This document shows, in pieces, positions 28,796 to 37,538 of a stretch of DNA of 64,000 nt. The number at the start of each line of letters is the position of its first letter. The stretch's first letter is position 1. The notes under the pieces were generated by a model that did no database searches, was not told where the DNA came from, and saw only the letters and a list, made by a program, of their open reading frames with translations. Position numbers and translations under genes: made by a program. Origin of the DNA: Variovorax sp. DXTD-1 (GTDB lineage Bacteria > Pseudomonadota > Gammaproteobacteria > Burkholderiales > Burkholderiaceae_C); the NCBI RefSeq assembly GCF_003984625.1, contig NZ_RWKH01000011.1, forward strand, positions 113,057 to 177,056, written 5' to 3'.

Positions 28796-30163
28796 ATGTC
28801 TGCCCAGCCCGCCGAAACCCCCACCGCCTCTTCCCTGCCCTGGCGCGACGCGCTGAAGGTCTATCTCGAGCCTGCCACCCTGCGCATGCTGGCGCTCGGC
28901 TTTTCCGCCGGCCTGCCGCTGCTGCTGGTGCTGGGCACGCTGAGCTTCCGGCTACGGGAAGCAGGCATCGACCGCACCACCATCGGCTACCTGAGCTGGG
29001 TGGGGCTGGCCTACGGCTTCAAGTGGGTCTGGGCGCCGCTGGTCGACCGGCTGCCGCTGCCGCCGCTGACCACGCTGCTCGGGCGCCGGCGCGGCTGGCT
29101 GCTGCTGGCGCAAGGGCTGGTGATCGCGGGGCTGGTCGGCATGGCGCTGAACGATCCGCGCCAGGGACTGGTGCCGCTGATCTGGTGTGCGCTGCTCGTG
29201 GCGTTCGGCTCGGCCACGCAAGACATCGCGCTCGACGCCTTCCGCATCGAATCGGCTGAAACCCGGAAGCAGGCCGCGCTCGCCGCCGCGTATCAAACCG
29301 GCTACCGCCTCGCGATGATCTGGGCCGGTGCCGGCGTGCTGTGGGTCGCGGCCTGGGCCGAGGCGGCGCCGGTGGCCGGCGTCACCGGCGCGGCGGCGTA
29401 CCAGAACGCAGCCTGGAAGACGGCCTACCTGGTCATGGCCGCCTCGATGGCGGTGGGCGTGCTCACGGTGCTGCTCTCGCCCGAGCCCGCGCGGCGCGTG
29501 CTGCCCAAGGCCAAGAACGCGGCCGAGTGGCTGCAGGGCGTGCTCATCGAGCCCTTTGCCGACTTCATTCGCCGCTACAAGTGGCAGGCCGCGCTGATCC
29601 TCGCGCTGATTGCCATCTATCGCATCAGCGACGTGGTGATGGGCATCATGGCCAACCCGTTCTATGTCGACATGGGCTTTACCAAGGACGAAGTAGCCAC
29701 GGTCAGCAAGATCTACGGCGTGGTGATGACGCTGGCGGGTGCCTTCGTCGGCGGCGTGCTGTCGATGCGACTGGGCGTGATGCGCGTGCTCATGCTGGGC
29801 GCGGTCCTCAGCGCCGCCAGCAACCTGCTGTTTGCCTGGCTGGCCTCGCGCGGGCACGACCTCACGGCGCTGATTGCAGTGGTGTCGGCCGACAACCTGG
29901 CTGGCGGCATCGCCTCGGCGGCATTCATCGCCTATCTCTCCAGCCTGACGAACATCAGCTACTCCGCCACGCAGTACGCCCTGTTCAGTTCGCTGATGCT
30001 GCTGCTGCCGAAGTTCATTGCCGGCTACTCGGGCGTTTTTGTGGATGCCTACGGCTACGCCCCCTTCTTTACCGTCACGGCCCTGCTGGGGGTGCCGGTG
30101 CTGTTGCTGGTGGCGCTGGCCGCCCGCGTCACCACGACCACAGCCCCCGCCGAGCGTCAATAG
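28796..30163 (+). CDS. ampG: AmpG-like MFS transporter
   Basis: Major-facilitator permease related to AmpG, which imports anhydromuropeptides for cell-wall recycling. It has 455 residues, about 12 membrane segments, with FSAGLPLLLVLGTLSFRLREAG (near 33-54) and GSATQDIALDAFRIE (about 140-154), typical of AmpG. ATG 28796 is preferred for its fit to family length; ATG 28778 is an alternative six codons upstream. No ampD or lytic transglycosylase is adjacent, so the exact substrate is inferred. Confidence 0.85.
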   Translation: MSAQPAETPTASSLPWRDALKVYLEPATLRMLALGFSAGLPLLLVLGTLSFRLREAGIDRTTIGYLSWVGLAYGFKWVWAPLVDRLPLPPLTTLLGRRRGWLLLAQGLVIAGLVGMALNDPRQGLVPLIWCALLVAFGSATQDIALDAFRIESAETRKQAALAAAYQTGYRLAMIWAGAGVLWVAAWAEAAPVAGVTGAAAYQNAAWKTAYLVMAASMAVGVLTVLLSPEPARRVLPKAKNAAEWLQGVLIEPFADFIRRYKWQAALILALIAIYRISDVVMGIMANPFYVDMGFTKDEVATVSKIYGVVMTLAGAFVGGVLSMRLGVMRVLMLGAVLSAASNLLFAWLASRGHDLTALIAVVSADNLAGGIASAAFIAYLSSLTNISYSATQYALFSSLMLLLPKFIAGYSGVFVDAYGYAPFFTVTALLGVPVLLLVALAARVTTTTAPAERQ

Positions 30164-30286
30164 AGCACGGGCCTTATAGGAAAACAGCTGACGCTGGAGC
30201 CCCCGTACAACTGGTAGGCTGCGACTTTCCGGTTACCTTCCGCATCGCTTTCAAAGCGTTTACTTTCGCCCGAACCCTCAAGCAAC

Positions 30287-31489
30287 GTGCCGCCCCGCAT
30301 TTCTCCCCTTCAGATCAGCGCCTTCACGGCCACTTCGGCCGTCGGCGTCGGCAAGGAGCCGCTCGCCGAGGCGCTCGCGCATTCGCGCAGCGGCTTGCGC
30401 GCCAACGATTTCGGCGATGCGCCGCTGCCCACCTGGATCGGCCGGGTCGACGGGCTCGAAGACATTCGCCTGCCCGAAGACCTCGCCCCCTGGGACTGCC
30501 GCAACAACCGGCTCGCCTGGCTCGGCCTGCACGCCGATGGGTTCCCCGAAGCCGTGGCGGCCGCACGGGCCAAGTACGGGCCCTCGCGCATTGCGCTGAT
30601 CCTGGGCACATCGACGTCCAGCATCGGCGAAACCGAACTGGCCTACACCCAGCTCGACGCCGACGGGCTCTTTCCGGTGAACCAGCGCCGACCGGCCGTG
30701 CACACGCCGCATTCGCTGGCGATGTTCGTGCAGCAGGTGCTCGGGCTCACCGGGGCCAGCGAGACGATTTCCACTGCCTGCTCGTCGAGCGCCAAGGTGT
30801 TCGCCTCGGCCGAGCGGCTGATCCGCCTCGGGCTGGCCGACGCCGCCGTGGTGGGCGGGGTCGACACGTTGTGCGGCAGCGTGCTGTTCGGCTTCAATTC
30901 GCTCGAGCTGGTGTCGAGCGAGCCCTGCCGGCCTTTCGACGCCGGCCGCAAGGGCATCAGCCTGGGCGAGGCGGCCGGCTTTGCGCTGGTGGAGCGCGTG
31001 CAGGACGATGCGGACGCTCCGCTGCGCCTCCTCGGCTACGGTGAAGCCAGCGATGCGCACCACATGTCGACGCCGCACCCGGAAGGCCTGGGCGCCGAAC
31101 GCGCGCTCGACGAGGCGCTGGCGCGCGCGGGCCTGGCGCCCGACGCCATCGACTACATCAACATGCACGGTACGGCGAGCCAGAAAAACGACGAGGTCGA
31201 AGGCGCGCTGGTGGCGCGCCGCTTCCCCGCCTCCACGCACGCCAGCTCGACCAAGGGCTTCATGGGCCACACGCTGGGCGCGGCGGGCATCGTCGAATCG
31301 GTGATCAGCCTGCTGGCCATCGAGCGCGGGCTGATGCCGGGCACCGTGAACACGAACGAACTCGATACCGGCTTCGGGCCGCAGATCAAGCTGGAGCCTG
31401 CGCACGGCGAGGTTCGCTACGCGCTGACCAACTCCTTCGGTTTCGGCGGCAACAACTGCTCGCTGGTGTTCGGCAAGGCCGCTCAATGA
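30287..31489 (+). CDS. Beta-ketoacyl-ACP synthase (KAS I/II type)
   Basis: Condensing enzyme of a secondary or specialised fatty-acid-like pathway. It has 400 residues from GTG 30287 (no in-frame ATG nearby). Thiolase-fold catalytic residues are intact: Cys165 (STACSSSAK), His294 (NMHGTAS) and His328 (STKGFMGHTLGAAG). It is coupled by ATGA to a half-length ketosynthase, the pairing seen in aryl-polyene and xanthomonadin-type clusters. No ACP, ketoreductase, dehydratase or acyltransferase is nearby, so it must borrow partners. It is preceded by a 123-base leader with no clear promoter by eye. Confidence 0.88.
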   Translation: MPPRISPLQISAFTATSAVGVGKEPLAEALAHSRSGLRANDFGDAPLPTWIGRVDGLEDIRLPEDLAPWDCRNNRLAWLGLHADGFPEAVAAARAKYGPSRIALILGTSTSSIGETELAYTQLDADGLFPVNQRRPAVHTPHSLAMFVQQVLGLTGASETISTACSSSAKVFASAERLIRLGLADAAVVGGVDTLCGSVLFGFNSLELVSSEPCRPFDAGRKGISLGEAAGFALVERVQDDADAPLRLLGYGEASDAHHMSTPHPEGLGAERALDEALARAGLAPDAIDYINMHGTASQKNDEVEGALVARRFPASTHASSTKGFMGHTLGAAGIVESVISLLAIERGLMPGTVNTNELDTGFGPQIKLEPAHGEVRYALTNSFGFGGNNCSLVFGKAAQ

Positions 31490-32328
31490 CCGCCGCGAAC
31501 CAGGCTCCGAAGCCGCCCACCCTTTACATCGAAGGCCCAGCCTTCTGGACGCCCACCCTGCCCGGCTGGGAGGCCGCCCGTGCCGCCTTTCGCGGTGAAG
31601 GCACGCTCACCGACCCGCCCGCCAAGCGCCCATCGCCGCAGGTGCTGGCGCCCGCCGAGCGCCGCCGCGCACCCGATACCGTGGCGCTCGCATTGGAGGT
31701 GGCTGCCGCCTCCATGGCGGGCGCGGGCCGCAATGCGGCAGACGTGCCCTGTGTATTCGTCTCGGCGCACGGCGATCTGTCGATCAACGACTATATGTGC
31801 AGCACCCTGGCCACAGACCCGACGGTGCTGTCGCCCACGCGCTTTCACAACTCGGTGCACAACGCGGCCGTGGGCTACTGGACCATCGGCACGGGCTGCA
31901 TGGCGGCCAGCAACTCGGTGTCGGCTTACGAGAACAGCTTTGCCGCCGGCCTGCTCGAGGCCGCGGTGCAGTGCGCGGCCGACCAATCGCCGGTGCTGCT
32001 GGTGGGCTACGACACGCCCACCGTGGGCGCGCTGACCTCGGTCACCGACAGCCAGGGCCTGCTGGCCGTGGCGCTGGTGATTGCGCCCGAGCGCACCGAG
32101 CGCACCGTGGCCTCATTCGACTGGTCGACGCAGAGCGGCGACGGCAGCGCGCCGGCGCCGATTTCGGACGCCGCCAAGACGCTGGTGCACATCAACCCGA
32201 TGGCGCACGCGCTCGGCCTGTTCGAATCGCTGGCGCGCGTGGCGGACGACGACCCGCCCGGGCCGCTGGACCTGCCGCTTTCTTCCACCCTGGCGCTGCG
32301 GTTGCAACTGCAGCGGGTCCGGGACTGA
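31486..32328 (+). CDS. Half-length ketosynthase (ApeC-like, chain-length-factor type)
   Basis: 280-residue protein resembling the N-terminal half of a ketosynthase (Ketoacyl-synt_2 type), as found beside the full synthase in aryl-polyene clusters. It has FHNSVHNAAVGYWTIGTGCMA (about 120-140) with a retained Cys138, but no HGT or GHT histidine motifs, so independent condensation is unlikely. It probably heterodimerises with the upstream synthase and sets chain length. The start overlaps the synthase stop (ATGA). Confidence 0.8.
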   Translation: MTAANQAPKPPTLYIEGPAFWTPTLPGWEAARAAFRGEGTLTDPPAKRPSPQVLAPAERRRAPDTVALALEVAAASMAGAGRNAADVPCVFVSAHGDLSINDYMCSTLATDPTVLSPTRFHNSVHNAAVGYWTIGTGCMAASNSVSAYENSFAAGLLEAAVQCAADQSPVLLVGYDTPTVGALTSVTDSQGLLAVALVIAPERTERTVASFDWSTQSGDGSAPAPISDAAKTLVHINPMAHALGLFESLARVADDDPPGPLDLPLSSTLALRLQLQRVRD

Positions 32329-32334
32329 AGTTCC

Positions 32335-34041
32335 ATGACCGGCACTGCGCATACATGTGACGCAGTGATCATGGGCGGCGGGCTCGCGGGCCTCACGCTG
32401 GCGCTGCAGCTCAAGCAGCGCTTCGACGACATCGACGTGCTGGTGCTGGAGCGGCGAAAGCACCCGGTGCCGCACGCGGCCCACAAGGTGGGCGAGTCGT
32501 CGGTGGAAATCGGCGCGCACTACTTCGACACGGTGCTCGGCCTCAAGCCGCACATGGACAGCGCGCAGCTGCGCAAGTTCGGCTTTCGCTTTTTCTTCAG
32601 CGAGGGCCGACGCGACATCGACCAGGTCACCGAAATCGGCGCGAGCCGCTACCTGGCGGTGCCCAGCTACCAGATCGACCGCGGCATCTTCGAGAACTAT
32701 CTTGCCCAAGAGGCCGTTCGGCGCGGCGTGCGCTTCGACGATGCCTCGCTGGTGCGCCGGGTCGAACTGGCTTCGGACGCCAAGGCGCCGCATCGCGTCG
32801 AATGGTCGCGCGGCGAGGAGACGCACAGCGCCGAGGCGCGCTGGATCATCGATGCCTGCGGGCGGGCCGGGCTGCTCAAGCGCAAGTTGGGGCTGGCCGA
32901 GCCCAACGCGCACGACGTCAACGCGGTGTGGTTTCGCATCGGCGAGCGCATTGCCATCGACGATTGGAGCGACAACGCCGACTGGCAGGCGCGCTGCGAT
33001 CCCCGCGCGCGCTGGCTTTCGACCAATCACCTGTGCGGCGCCGGGTACTGGGCGTGGCTGATCCCGCTGGCTTCGGGTTCACACTCGGTGGGCATCGTGG
33101 CGGACCCGAAGCTGCATCCGCTGGACACCTTCGACACCTTCGACAAGGCGATGCAGTGGTTTGCCACCTACCAGCCGCGGCTGCATGAAGCGCTCGACGG
33201 CAAGCGGCACCTGCTGCAGGACTTCGCCTTTCTCAAGCACTTCTCGCATGGCTGCAAGCAGGTGGTCTCGGGCCAGCGGTGGGCGCTGACGGGTGAGGCG
33301 GGGCTGTTCCTCGACCCGTTCTATTCGCCGGGCAGCGACTTCATCGCGATGAGCAACACCTACATCACCGACCTGGTGGCGCACGACCGCGCGGGCCGTT
33401 CGGTGGAGGCGCGCGCGCAGCTGTACGACCAGATCTACCACTCGTTCTACGAGAGCACGCTGGCGCTCTACCAGGACCAGTACCCCCTCTTCGGCGACCC
33501 CGAGGTGCTGCCGGTGAAGGTGATCTGGGACTATGCCTACTACTGGGGCGTGCTGTCGCAGATCTTCTTCCAGCAGCGGCTCACCGACCTGATGCTGCTC
33601 GGCAGCCTGAAGGAAGAACTGCAGCATTGCCAGCGCCTGAACCTGGCGGTCCAGCAGCTGCTGCGGGCATGGTCCGCGGCAAGCGCCAGGCGCAATGCAC
33701 CGGCCCTGCTCGACCAGGCCGCGATGCCATGGTTCGCCGAACTCAACCGGAGCCTGAAGGACCCGCGGCTGGACGATGCCGGGTTCAAGGCGCGCATCCG
33801 GGCCTCCACAGCGCAGCTGCGGCAGCTCGCACGCGAAATTCTCGAGCGGGCGCGGGCCGACAATACGGACCTGGGCGATTGCCCCCTGCCCTCTCTCCTC
33901 GAAGAAAACATGTCGTCGCCGCCCGCACGCGCGGAAAGCGGCGCTATGCTTTTCGCAGCGCTTCCGGTTGACCACCGGGAGCCGCGTTTACCCAACTTTA
34001 CGGAGCGTTCAAGCCCCGTTGCCCCCCGTGCACGACCATGA
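32335..34041 (+). CDS. FAD-dependent oxidoreductase (halogenase-like fold)
   Basis: Flavoprotein of the tryptophan-halogenase/PHBH-like group. It has 568 residues: Rossmann motif GGGLAGLTLALQL (about 14-26), KVGESSVEIG substrate-loop motif (about 51-60), and FAD-binding GEAGLFLDPFYSPGSDF (near 320-336). Similar proteins sit in xanthomonadin/aryl-polyene clusters, where they modify the chain or head group. The last ~45 residues are low-complexity and overlap the leader and start of the response-regulator gene. It begins six bases after the half-ketosynthase. Whether it halogenates or hydroxylates is unknown. Confidence 0.78.
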   Translation: MTGTAHTCDAVIMGGGLAGLTLALQLKQRFDDIDVLVLERRKHPVPHAAHKVGESSVEIGAHYFDTVLGLKPHMDSAQLRKFGFRFFFSEGRRDIDQVTEIGASRYLAVPSYQIDRGIFENYLAQEAVRRGVRFDDASLVRRVELASDAKAPHRVEWSRGEETHSAEARWIIDACGRAGLLKRKLGLAEPNAHDVNAVWFRIGERIAIDDWSDNADWQARCDPRARWLSTNHLCGAGYWAWLIPLASGSHSVGIVADPKLHPLDTFDTFDKAMQWFATYQPRLHEALDGKRHLLQDFAFLKHFSHGCKQVVSGQRWALTGEAGLFLDPFYSPGSDFIAMSNTYITDLVAHDRAGRSVEARAQLYDQIYHSFYESTLALYQDQYPLFGDPEVLPVKVIWDYAYYWGVLSQIFFQQRLTDLMLLGSLKEELQHCQRLNLAVQQLLRAWSAASARRNAPALLDQAAMPWFAELNRSLKDPRLDDAGFKARIRASTAQLRQLAREILERARADNTDLGDCPLPSLLEENMSSPPARAESGAMLFAALPVDHREPRLPNFTERSSPVAPRARP

Positions 34042-34760
34042 AGCGCATGAGCACCCCCCAACTCCTGATGATCGAAGACGACGCCCGCCTGGCGCAGATG
34101 GTGGGCGAATACCTGACGCAGTCGGGTTTTCTCTTCACCCATGCCGGCGACGGCGCCAGCGGCCTCGAGCAGCTGCAGCAGCACGCGCCCGACCTGGTGA
34201 TCCTCGACCTGATGCTGCCCGACACCGACGGCCTTGAAATCTGCCGCCGCATTCGCTCGCTGCCCGCACCGGCGTCGAAGGTGTCGGTGCTCATGCTCAC
34301 CGCCAAGGGCGACCCCATGGACCGCATCATCGGCCTGGAGATCGGCGCCGACGACTACCTGCCCAAGCCTTTCGAGCCGCGCGAGCTGCTGGCGCGCATC
34401 CGCGCGGTGCTGCGCCGCCGCAGCGAGAACAACGCCGACACCGAAGCCAGCACGGTGATGCGCTTCGGCACGCTCGAGATCGACCGCAATGCGCGCACCG
34501 TGTCCGTGGCCGGCGCGCTGGCCGACCTCACCTCCTACCAGTTCGACCTGCTGGTGGCCATGGCCGAGCGCGCGGGTCGCGTGCTCACGCGCGACCAGAT
34601 CATGGAAGCCGTGCGCGGCCGCGAGCTCGAGGCCTTCGACCGCTCGATCGACGTGCACATGGGCCGCATCCGCGCCGCCATCGAGGTCGACGCCAAGAAC
34701 CCCAAGCGCATCCTCACGGTGCGCGGCGTGGGCTACGTGTTCGCCAAGCAGCAGGACTGA
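34038..34760 (+). CDS. OmpR-family response regulator (RstA-like)
   Basis: DNA-binding half of a two-component system. It has 240 residues: receiver domain with phospho-acceptor Asp in VILDLMLPD (about residue 56), DDYLPKPFEPRELLARI, and a C-terminal winged helix (VRGRELEAFDRSIDVHMGRIR). ATG 34038 overlaps the oxidoreductase stop (ATGA); an ATG three codons later is possible. It is followed after seven bases by its histidine kinase. Confidence 0.93.
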   Translation: MKRMSTPQLLMIEDDARLAQMVGEYLTQSGFLFTHAGDGASGLEQLQQHAPDLVILDLMLPDTDGLEICRRIRSLPAPASKVSVLMLTAKGDPMDRIIGLEIGADDYLPKPFEPRELLARIRAVLRRRSENNADTEASTVMRFGTLEIDRNARTVSVAGALADLTSYQFDLLVAMAERAGRVLTRDQIMEAVRGRELEAFDRSIDVHMGRIRAAIEVDAKNPKRILTVRGVGYVFAKQQD

Positions 34761-34767
34761 CCGGCCG

Positions 34768-35967
34768 ATGCTGCGCAGCCTGTACTCCCGGCACCTCTAC
34801 GTTCGCATCTGGCTTGCGGTGGTGGGCGGCGTCGTCATCCTCACGCTGATGGCCAACTGGATCGTGCGCGAAGCCGCGGAGGCCGAGCGCGAGCGCCTGG
34901 CGCCGGTGCCGCGCAACGTCGTGGTGCTCGATGCGCAGGACCGCACCATCGGCAGCGGCAAGGCGCTGCGCGTGCCGGGCCAGGGGCTGGAGTTCGACGT
35001 GACGCTGAGCGACGGCAAGGCCATCACGCTGCGCGTGGCGCCGCGCGACCGGCCCACCGGCACCGGCGGGTTCGCGCCCTGGCGCACGCCTTTCGGCCTG
35101 GGCTGGATGATTGCGCTCGTGGGCATTGCCGTGGCGCTGGGCGTGTACCCCATCGTGCGGCGCCTGACCCAGCGGCTGGAGACGCTGCAGCGCGGTGTGC
35201 AGCGCTGGGGCGAGGGCGACCTTTCGGTGCGCGTGATCGAAGAAGGGCAGGACGAAGTGGCTGATCTCTCCAAACGTTTCAACGCATCGGCCGAACGCAT
35301 CGAAAAACTGGTGCGCTCGCACAAATCGCTGCTGGCCAATGCATCGCACGAGCTGCGCTCGCCGCTCACCCGCATCCGCATGGGGCTGGAACTGATGGGC
35401 GACCGCCCGAGCCCCGCGGCGCGCGACGAAATCTCGCGCAACATCGGCGAGCTCGACCAGCTCATCGACGAGATCCTGCTGGCCAGCCGGCTCGATGCGA
35501 GCGAGGCCGACATGGGCACCATCGAGGCGGTCGACCTGACCGGGCTCGCGGCCGAGGAGTGCTCGCAGGTGAATGCCGAACTCGACCTGGTCGAAGGTAC
35601 CGACAACGCCAGGCTCACCGTGCCGGGCGTGTCGCGCCTGCTGCGCCGCGCGATCCGCAACCTGCTCGAGAACGCGCGCCGCTATGGCAACGGCGACATC
35701 CGGGTGGAGCTTGGCAGTGCCAACGGCTTTGCCACGGTGCGCGTTACCGACCGCGGACCGGGCGTGCCACCGGCCCTGCGCGAACGCATCTTCGAGCCCT
35801 TCTATCGGCTGCCCGGCGCCAGCGAGCGCAACGGCGGCGTCGGCCTGGGGCTGGCGCTGGTGAAGTCGATTGCCGAGCGGCATGGCGGCAGCGTGCGCTG
35901 CGAAGAGGGGCCGGAGGGCGGCGCGAGCTTCGTGATCCGCCTGCCGGCGGGCGCACCCGCACATTGA
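34768..35967 (+). CDS. HAMP-domain sensor histidine kinase
   Basis: Membrane sensor partner of the upstream regulator. It has 399 residues: first membrane helix about 12-30, a short periplasmic domain (about 35-105), a second helix about 110-130, HAMP (about 130-185), H-box SHELRSPLTRIRMGLE (phospho-His about residue 192), N-box LLENARRYG, and G-boxes DRGPGVP and GGVGLGLALV. The short periplasmic part suggests sensing of envelope or small-molecule cues. The signal is unknown. Confidence 0.93.
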   Translation: MLRSLYSRHLYVRIWLAVVGGVVILTLMANWIVREAAEAERERLAPVPRNVVVLDAQDRTIGSGKALRVPGQGLEFDVTLSDGKAITLRVAPRDRPTGTGGFAPWRTPFGLGWMIALVGIAVALGVYPIVRRLTQRLETLQRGVQRWGEGDLSVRVIEEGQDEVADLSKRFNASAERIEKLVRSHKSLLANASHELRSPLTRIRMGLELMGDRPSPAARDEISRNIGELDQLIDEILLASRLDASEADMGTIEAVDLTGLAAEECSQVNAELDLVEGTDNARLTVPGVSRLLRRAIRNLLENARRYGNGDIRVELGSANGFATVRVTDRGPGVPPALRERIFEPFYRLPGASERNGGVGLGLALVKSIAERHGGSVRCEEGPEGGASFVIRLPAGAPAH

Positions 35968-36038
35968 ATCCGCCTCCCGGCGGCGGGCCGGGGCCAGTCA
36001 GGTCGGGGCCACCCGGCCCCACCTAAAATCCCGCCCCT

Positions 36039-37295
36039 ATGCAGAGATCGCACATCGTCAGGCCCGCGGCCGCGTTCTGGGGGCTGGTGGTGTTCCTGCC
36101 CGTCGGCGTCACCTACCTTTCGGCTTTGCTGCTGCTCGCCACCATGCTGGTGGCCGGCAGCTTGCGCGAGCGCTATGAGCGGCTGCGCGCCAACCCGCTG
36201 TGGTGGCCGCTGGTGGCGTACCTGGGGTGGACTTTCATCGTGCTGGCCATCGGGCCGCACTACCCCGAAACCGGCTCCAACCTGTTCCACGGCTTGCGCA
36301 TCGGCATCACCATCTTGATGGCGATGGCGCTCACGCGCGAAGAAGCGATCTGGGCGCTGCGCGGCTTCCTGCTGATCGCGGCGCTGAACATCGTGCTGAT
36401 CGTCGCGTTCTACGCCACAGGCTTTCCGATCTGGTCGCCGCTGCGCGCGGTGGTCATGGAGGTGGGCAACAAGTCCATCAGCAACGCACTGCTTTTCAGC
36501 GTGGTGGCCTCCACGGCCGCGGTGTGGGGCATTGCGCAGATTGCCGCGCACAGGCCGCTGCGTGCCGTTCCCGCCTTTGTGCTGGTGCTCGGCCTGGGCC
36601 TGGTGGTGGCGCTGCCGCTCACCTCGCGCACCTCGGTGCTCGCGCTGATGCTGGTGATTCCGGTGGTGTGCATCCACCAATGGCGCAGCCACCTGAAGAT
36701 GCTGGTGAGTTCGCTCGTGCTGGGCGCCGTGGTGCTGGCCGCCGCGCTCTACCAGCTGCCGCAGCTGCAGCACAAGGTCGAGACCGGCATCGAGGAGATC
36801 GAAAAGGCGCAGGCCGGCGCGGTCTTCAAGGGCAGCTGGGTCATCCGCTACTACATGTACCGCGACACCGGCCTCATGATTGCCGACCGGCCGCTCACCG
36901 GATGGGGCATCGGCGGCTGGACCAGCCAGTGGCACAAGCGCGGACCGGCGATGTTTGCGGATTCGAACATGCCGCACAACGACTTCCTGTGGGTCGGCGC
37001 GCAGGGCGGCCTGCCGGCGTTGCTGAGCCTGCTGGTGATCATGGTCGGCGCCGTGTGGCAGGCGTGGAAACGGCCCGACATTGCGGGTCGCTACGCGTTG
37101 GCGGCCACGCTGATCGCGCTGATCGCGTCCAGCGTGAACTCCGCTGTACGCGACGCGCAGATCGGCCTAGCGCTGCTGTGGATTGCAATGGTGTACCTGC
37201 GGCTTGCGCAGGAACCCCGGAGCACGCAACCCTGGAACGACTTGTTGCCGGGAAGCCGCATGGCAGCGGTGCCCGAGGCTCCCGCTTCCAGCTAG
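36039..37295 (+). CDS. O-antigen ligase / polymerase family membrane protein
   Basis: Polytopic protein, 418 residues, about 10-12 membrane segments, with a large central periplasmic loop (about 245-310) ending MPHNDFLWVGAQGG, the His-containing motif of WaaL/Wzy-type proteins. This fold attaches glycans to lipid A-core or to proteins. No LPS gene is adjacent, so it stands alone and the acceptor is unknown. The 71-base gap before it contains a GGGGCC...GGCCCC dyad that may terminate the kinase operon. Confidence 0.82.
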   Translation: MQRSHIVRPAAAFWGLVVFLPVGVTYLSALLLLATMLVAGSLRERYERLRANPLWWPLVAYLGWTFIVLAIGPHYPETGSNLFHGLRIGITILMAMALTREEAIWALRGFLLIAALNIVLIVAFYATGFPIWSPLRAVVMEVGNKSISNALLFSVVASTAAVWGIAQIAAHRPLRAVPAFVLVLGLGLVVALPLTSRTSVLALMLVIPVVCIHQWRSHLKMLVSSLVLGAVVLAAALYQLPQLQHKVETGIEEIEKAQAGAVFKGSWVIRYYMYRDTGLMIADRPLTGWGIGGWTSQWHKRGPAMFADSNMPHNDFLWVGAQGGLPALLSLLVIMVGAVWQAWKRPDIAGRYALAATLIALIASSVNSAVRDAQIGLALLWIAMVYLRLAQEPRSTQPWNDLLPGSRMAAVPEAPASS

Positions 37296-37323
37296 ATCGC
37301 TATCGGACAGCGGCCGGCACTGC

Positions 37324-37533
37324 TCAGTGCCGCGACGACACCGTCTCGCCCGCCTTCAGGCGGTAGACGGTGCCGCAGTACGGGCACTTGGCCTCGCCGG
37401 TGCGCGCCACGTCGAGGTACACCTTGGGATGGGTGTTCCAGAGCTTCATGTCGGCCTTGGGGCTGGGGCAGAACACGCCGCCCTGGTGGTTGAGCTCCTT
37501 GGCCAGGAGTTCGACGACTGCGTTGGTAGACAT
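37324..37533 (-). CDS. Small zinc-finger protein (zf-CHCC type)
   Basis: 69 residues with the pattern Cys22-x12-His35-x14-Cys50-x2-Cys53 (FCPSP, THP, KCPYCG), the CHCC zinc finger related to the NDUFS6 complex I subunit and common as a stand-alone proteobacterial protein. It starts five bases after the ilvE stop, so it is probably cotranscribed with it. Function is unknown. Confidence 0.88.
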   Translation of the reverse strand: MSTNAVVELLAKELNHQGGVFCPSPKADMKLWNTHPKVYLDVARTGEAKCPYCGTVYRLKAGETVSSRH

Positions 37534-37538
37534 GTTTC

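Noticed and set aside
35968..36038. GGGGCC...GGCCCC dyad after the histidine kinase as a terminator
   Set aside because: Short stem and no T run; noted with the following gene but not listed as a feature.
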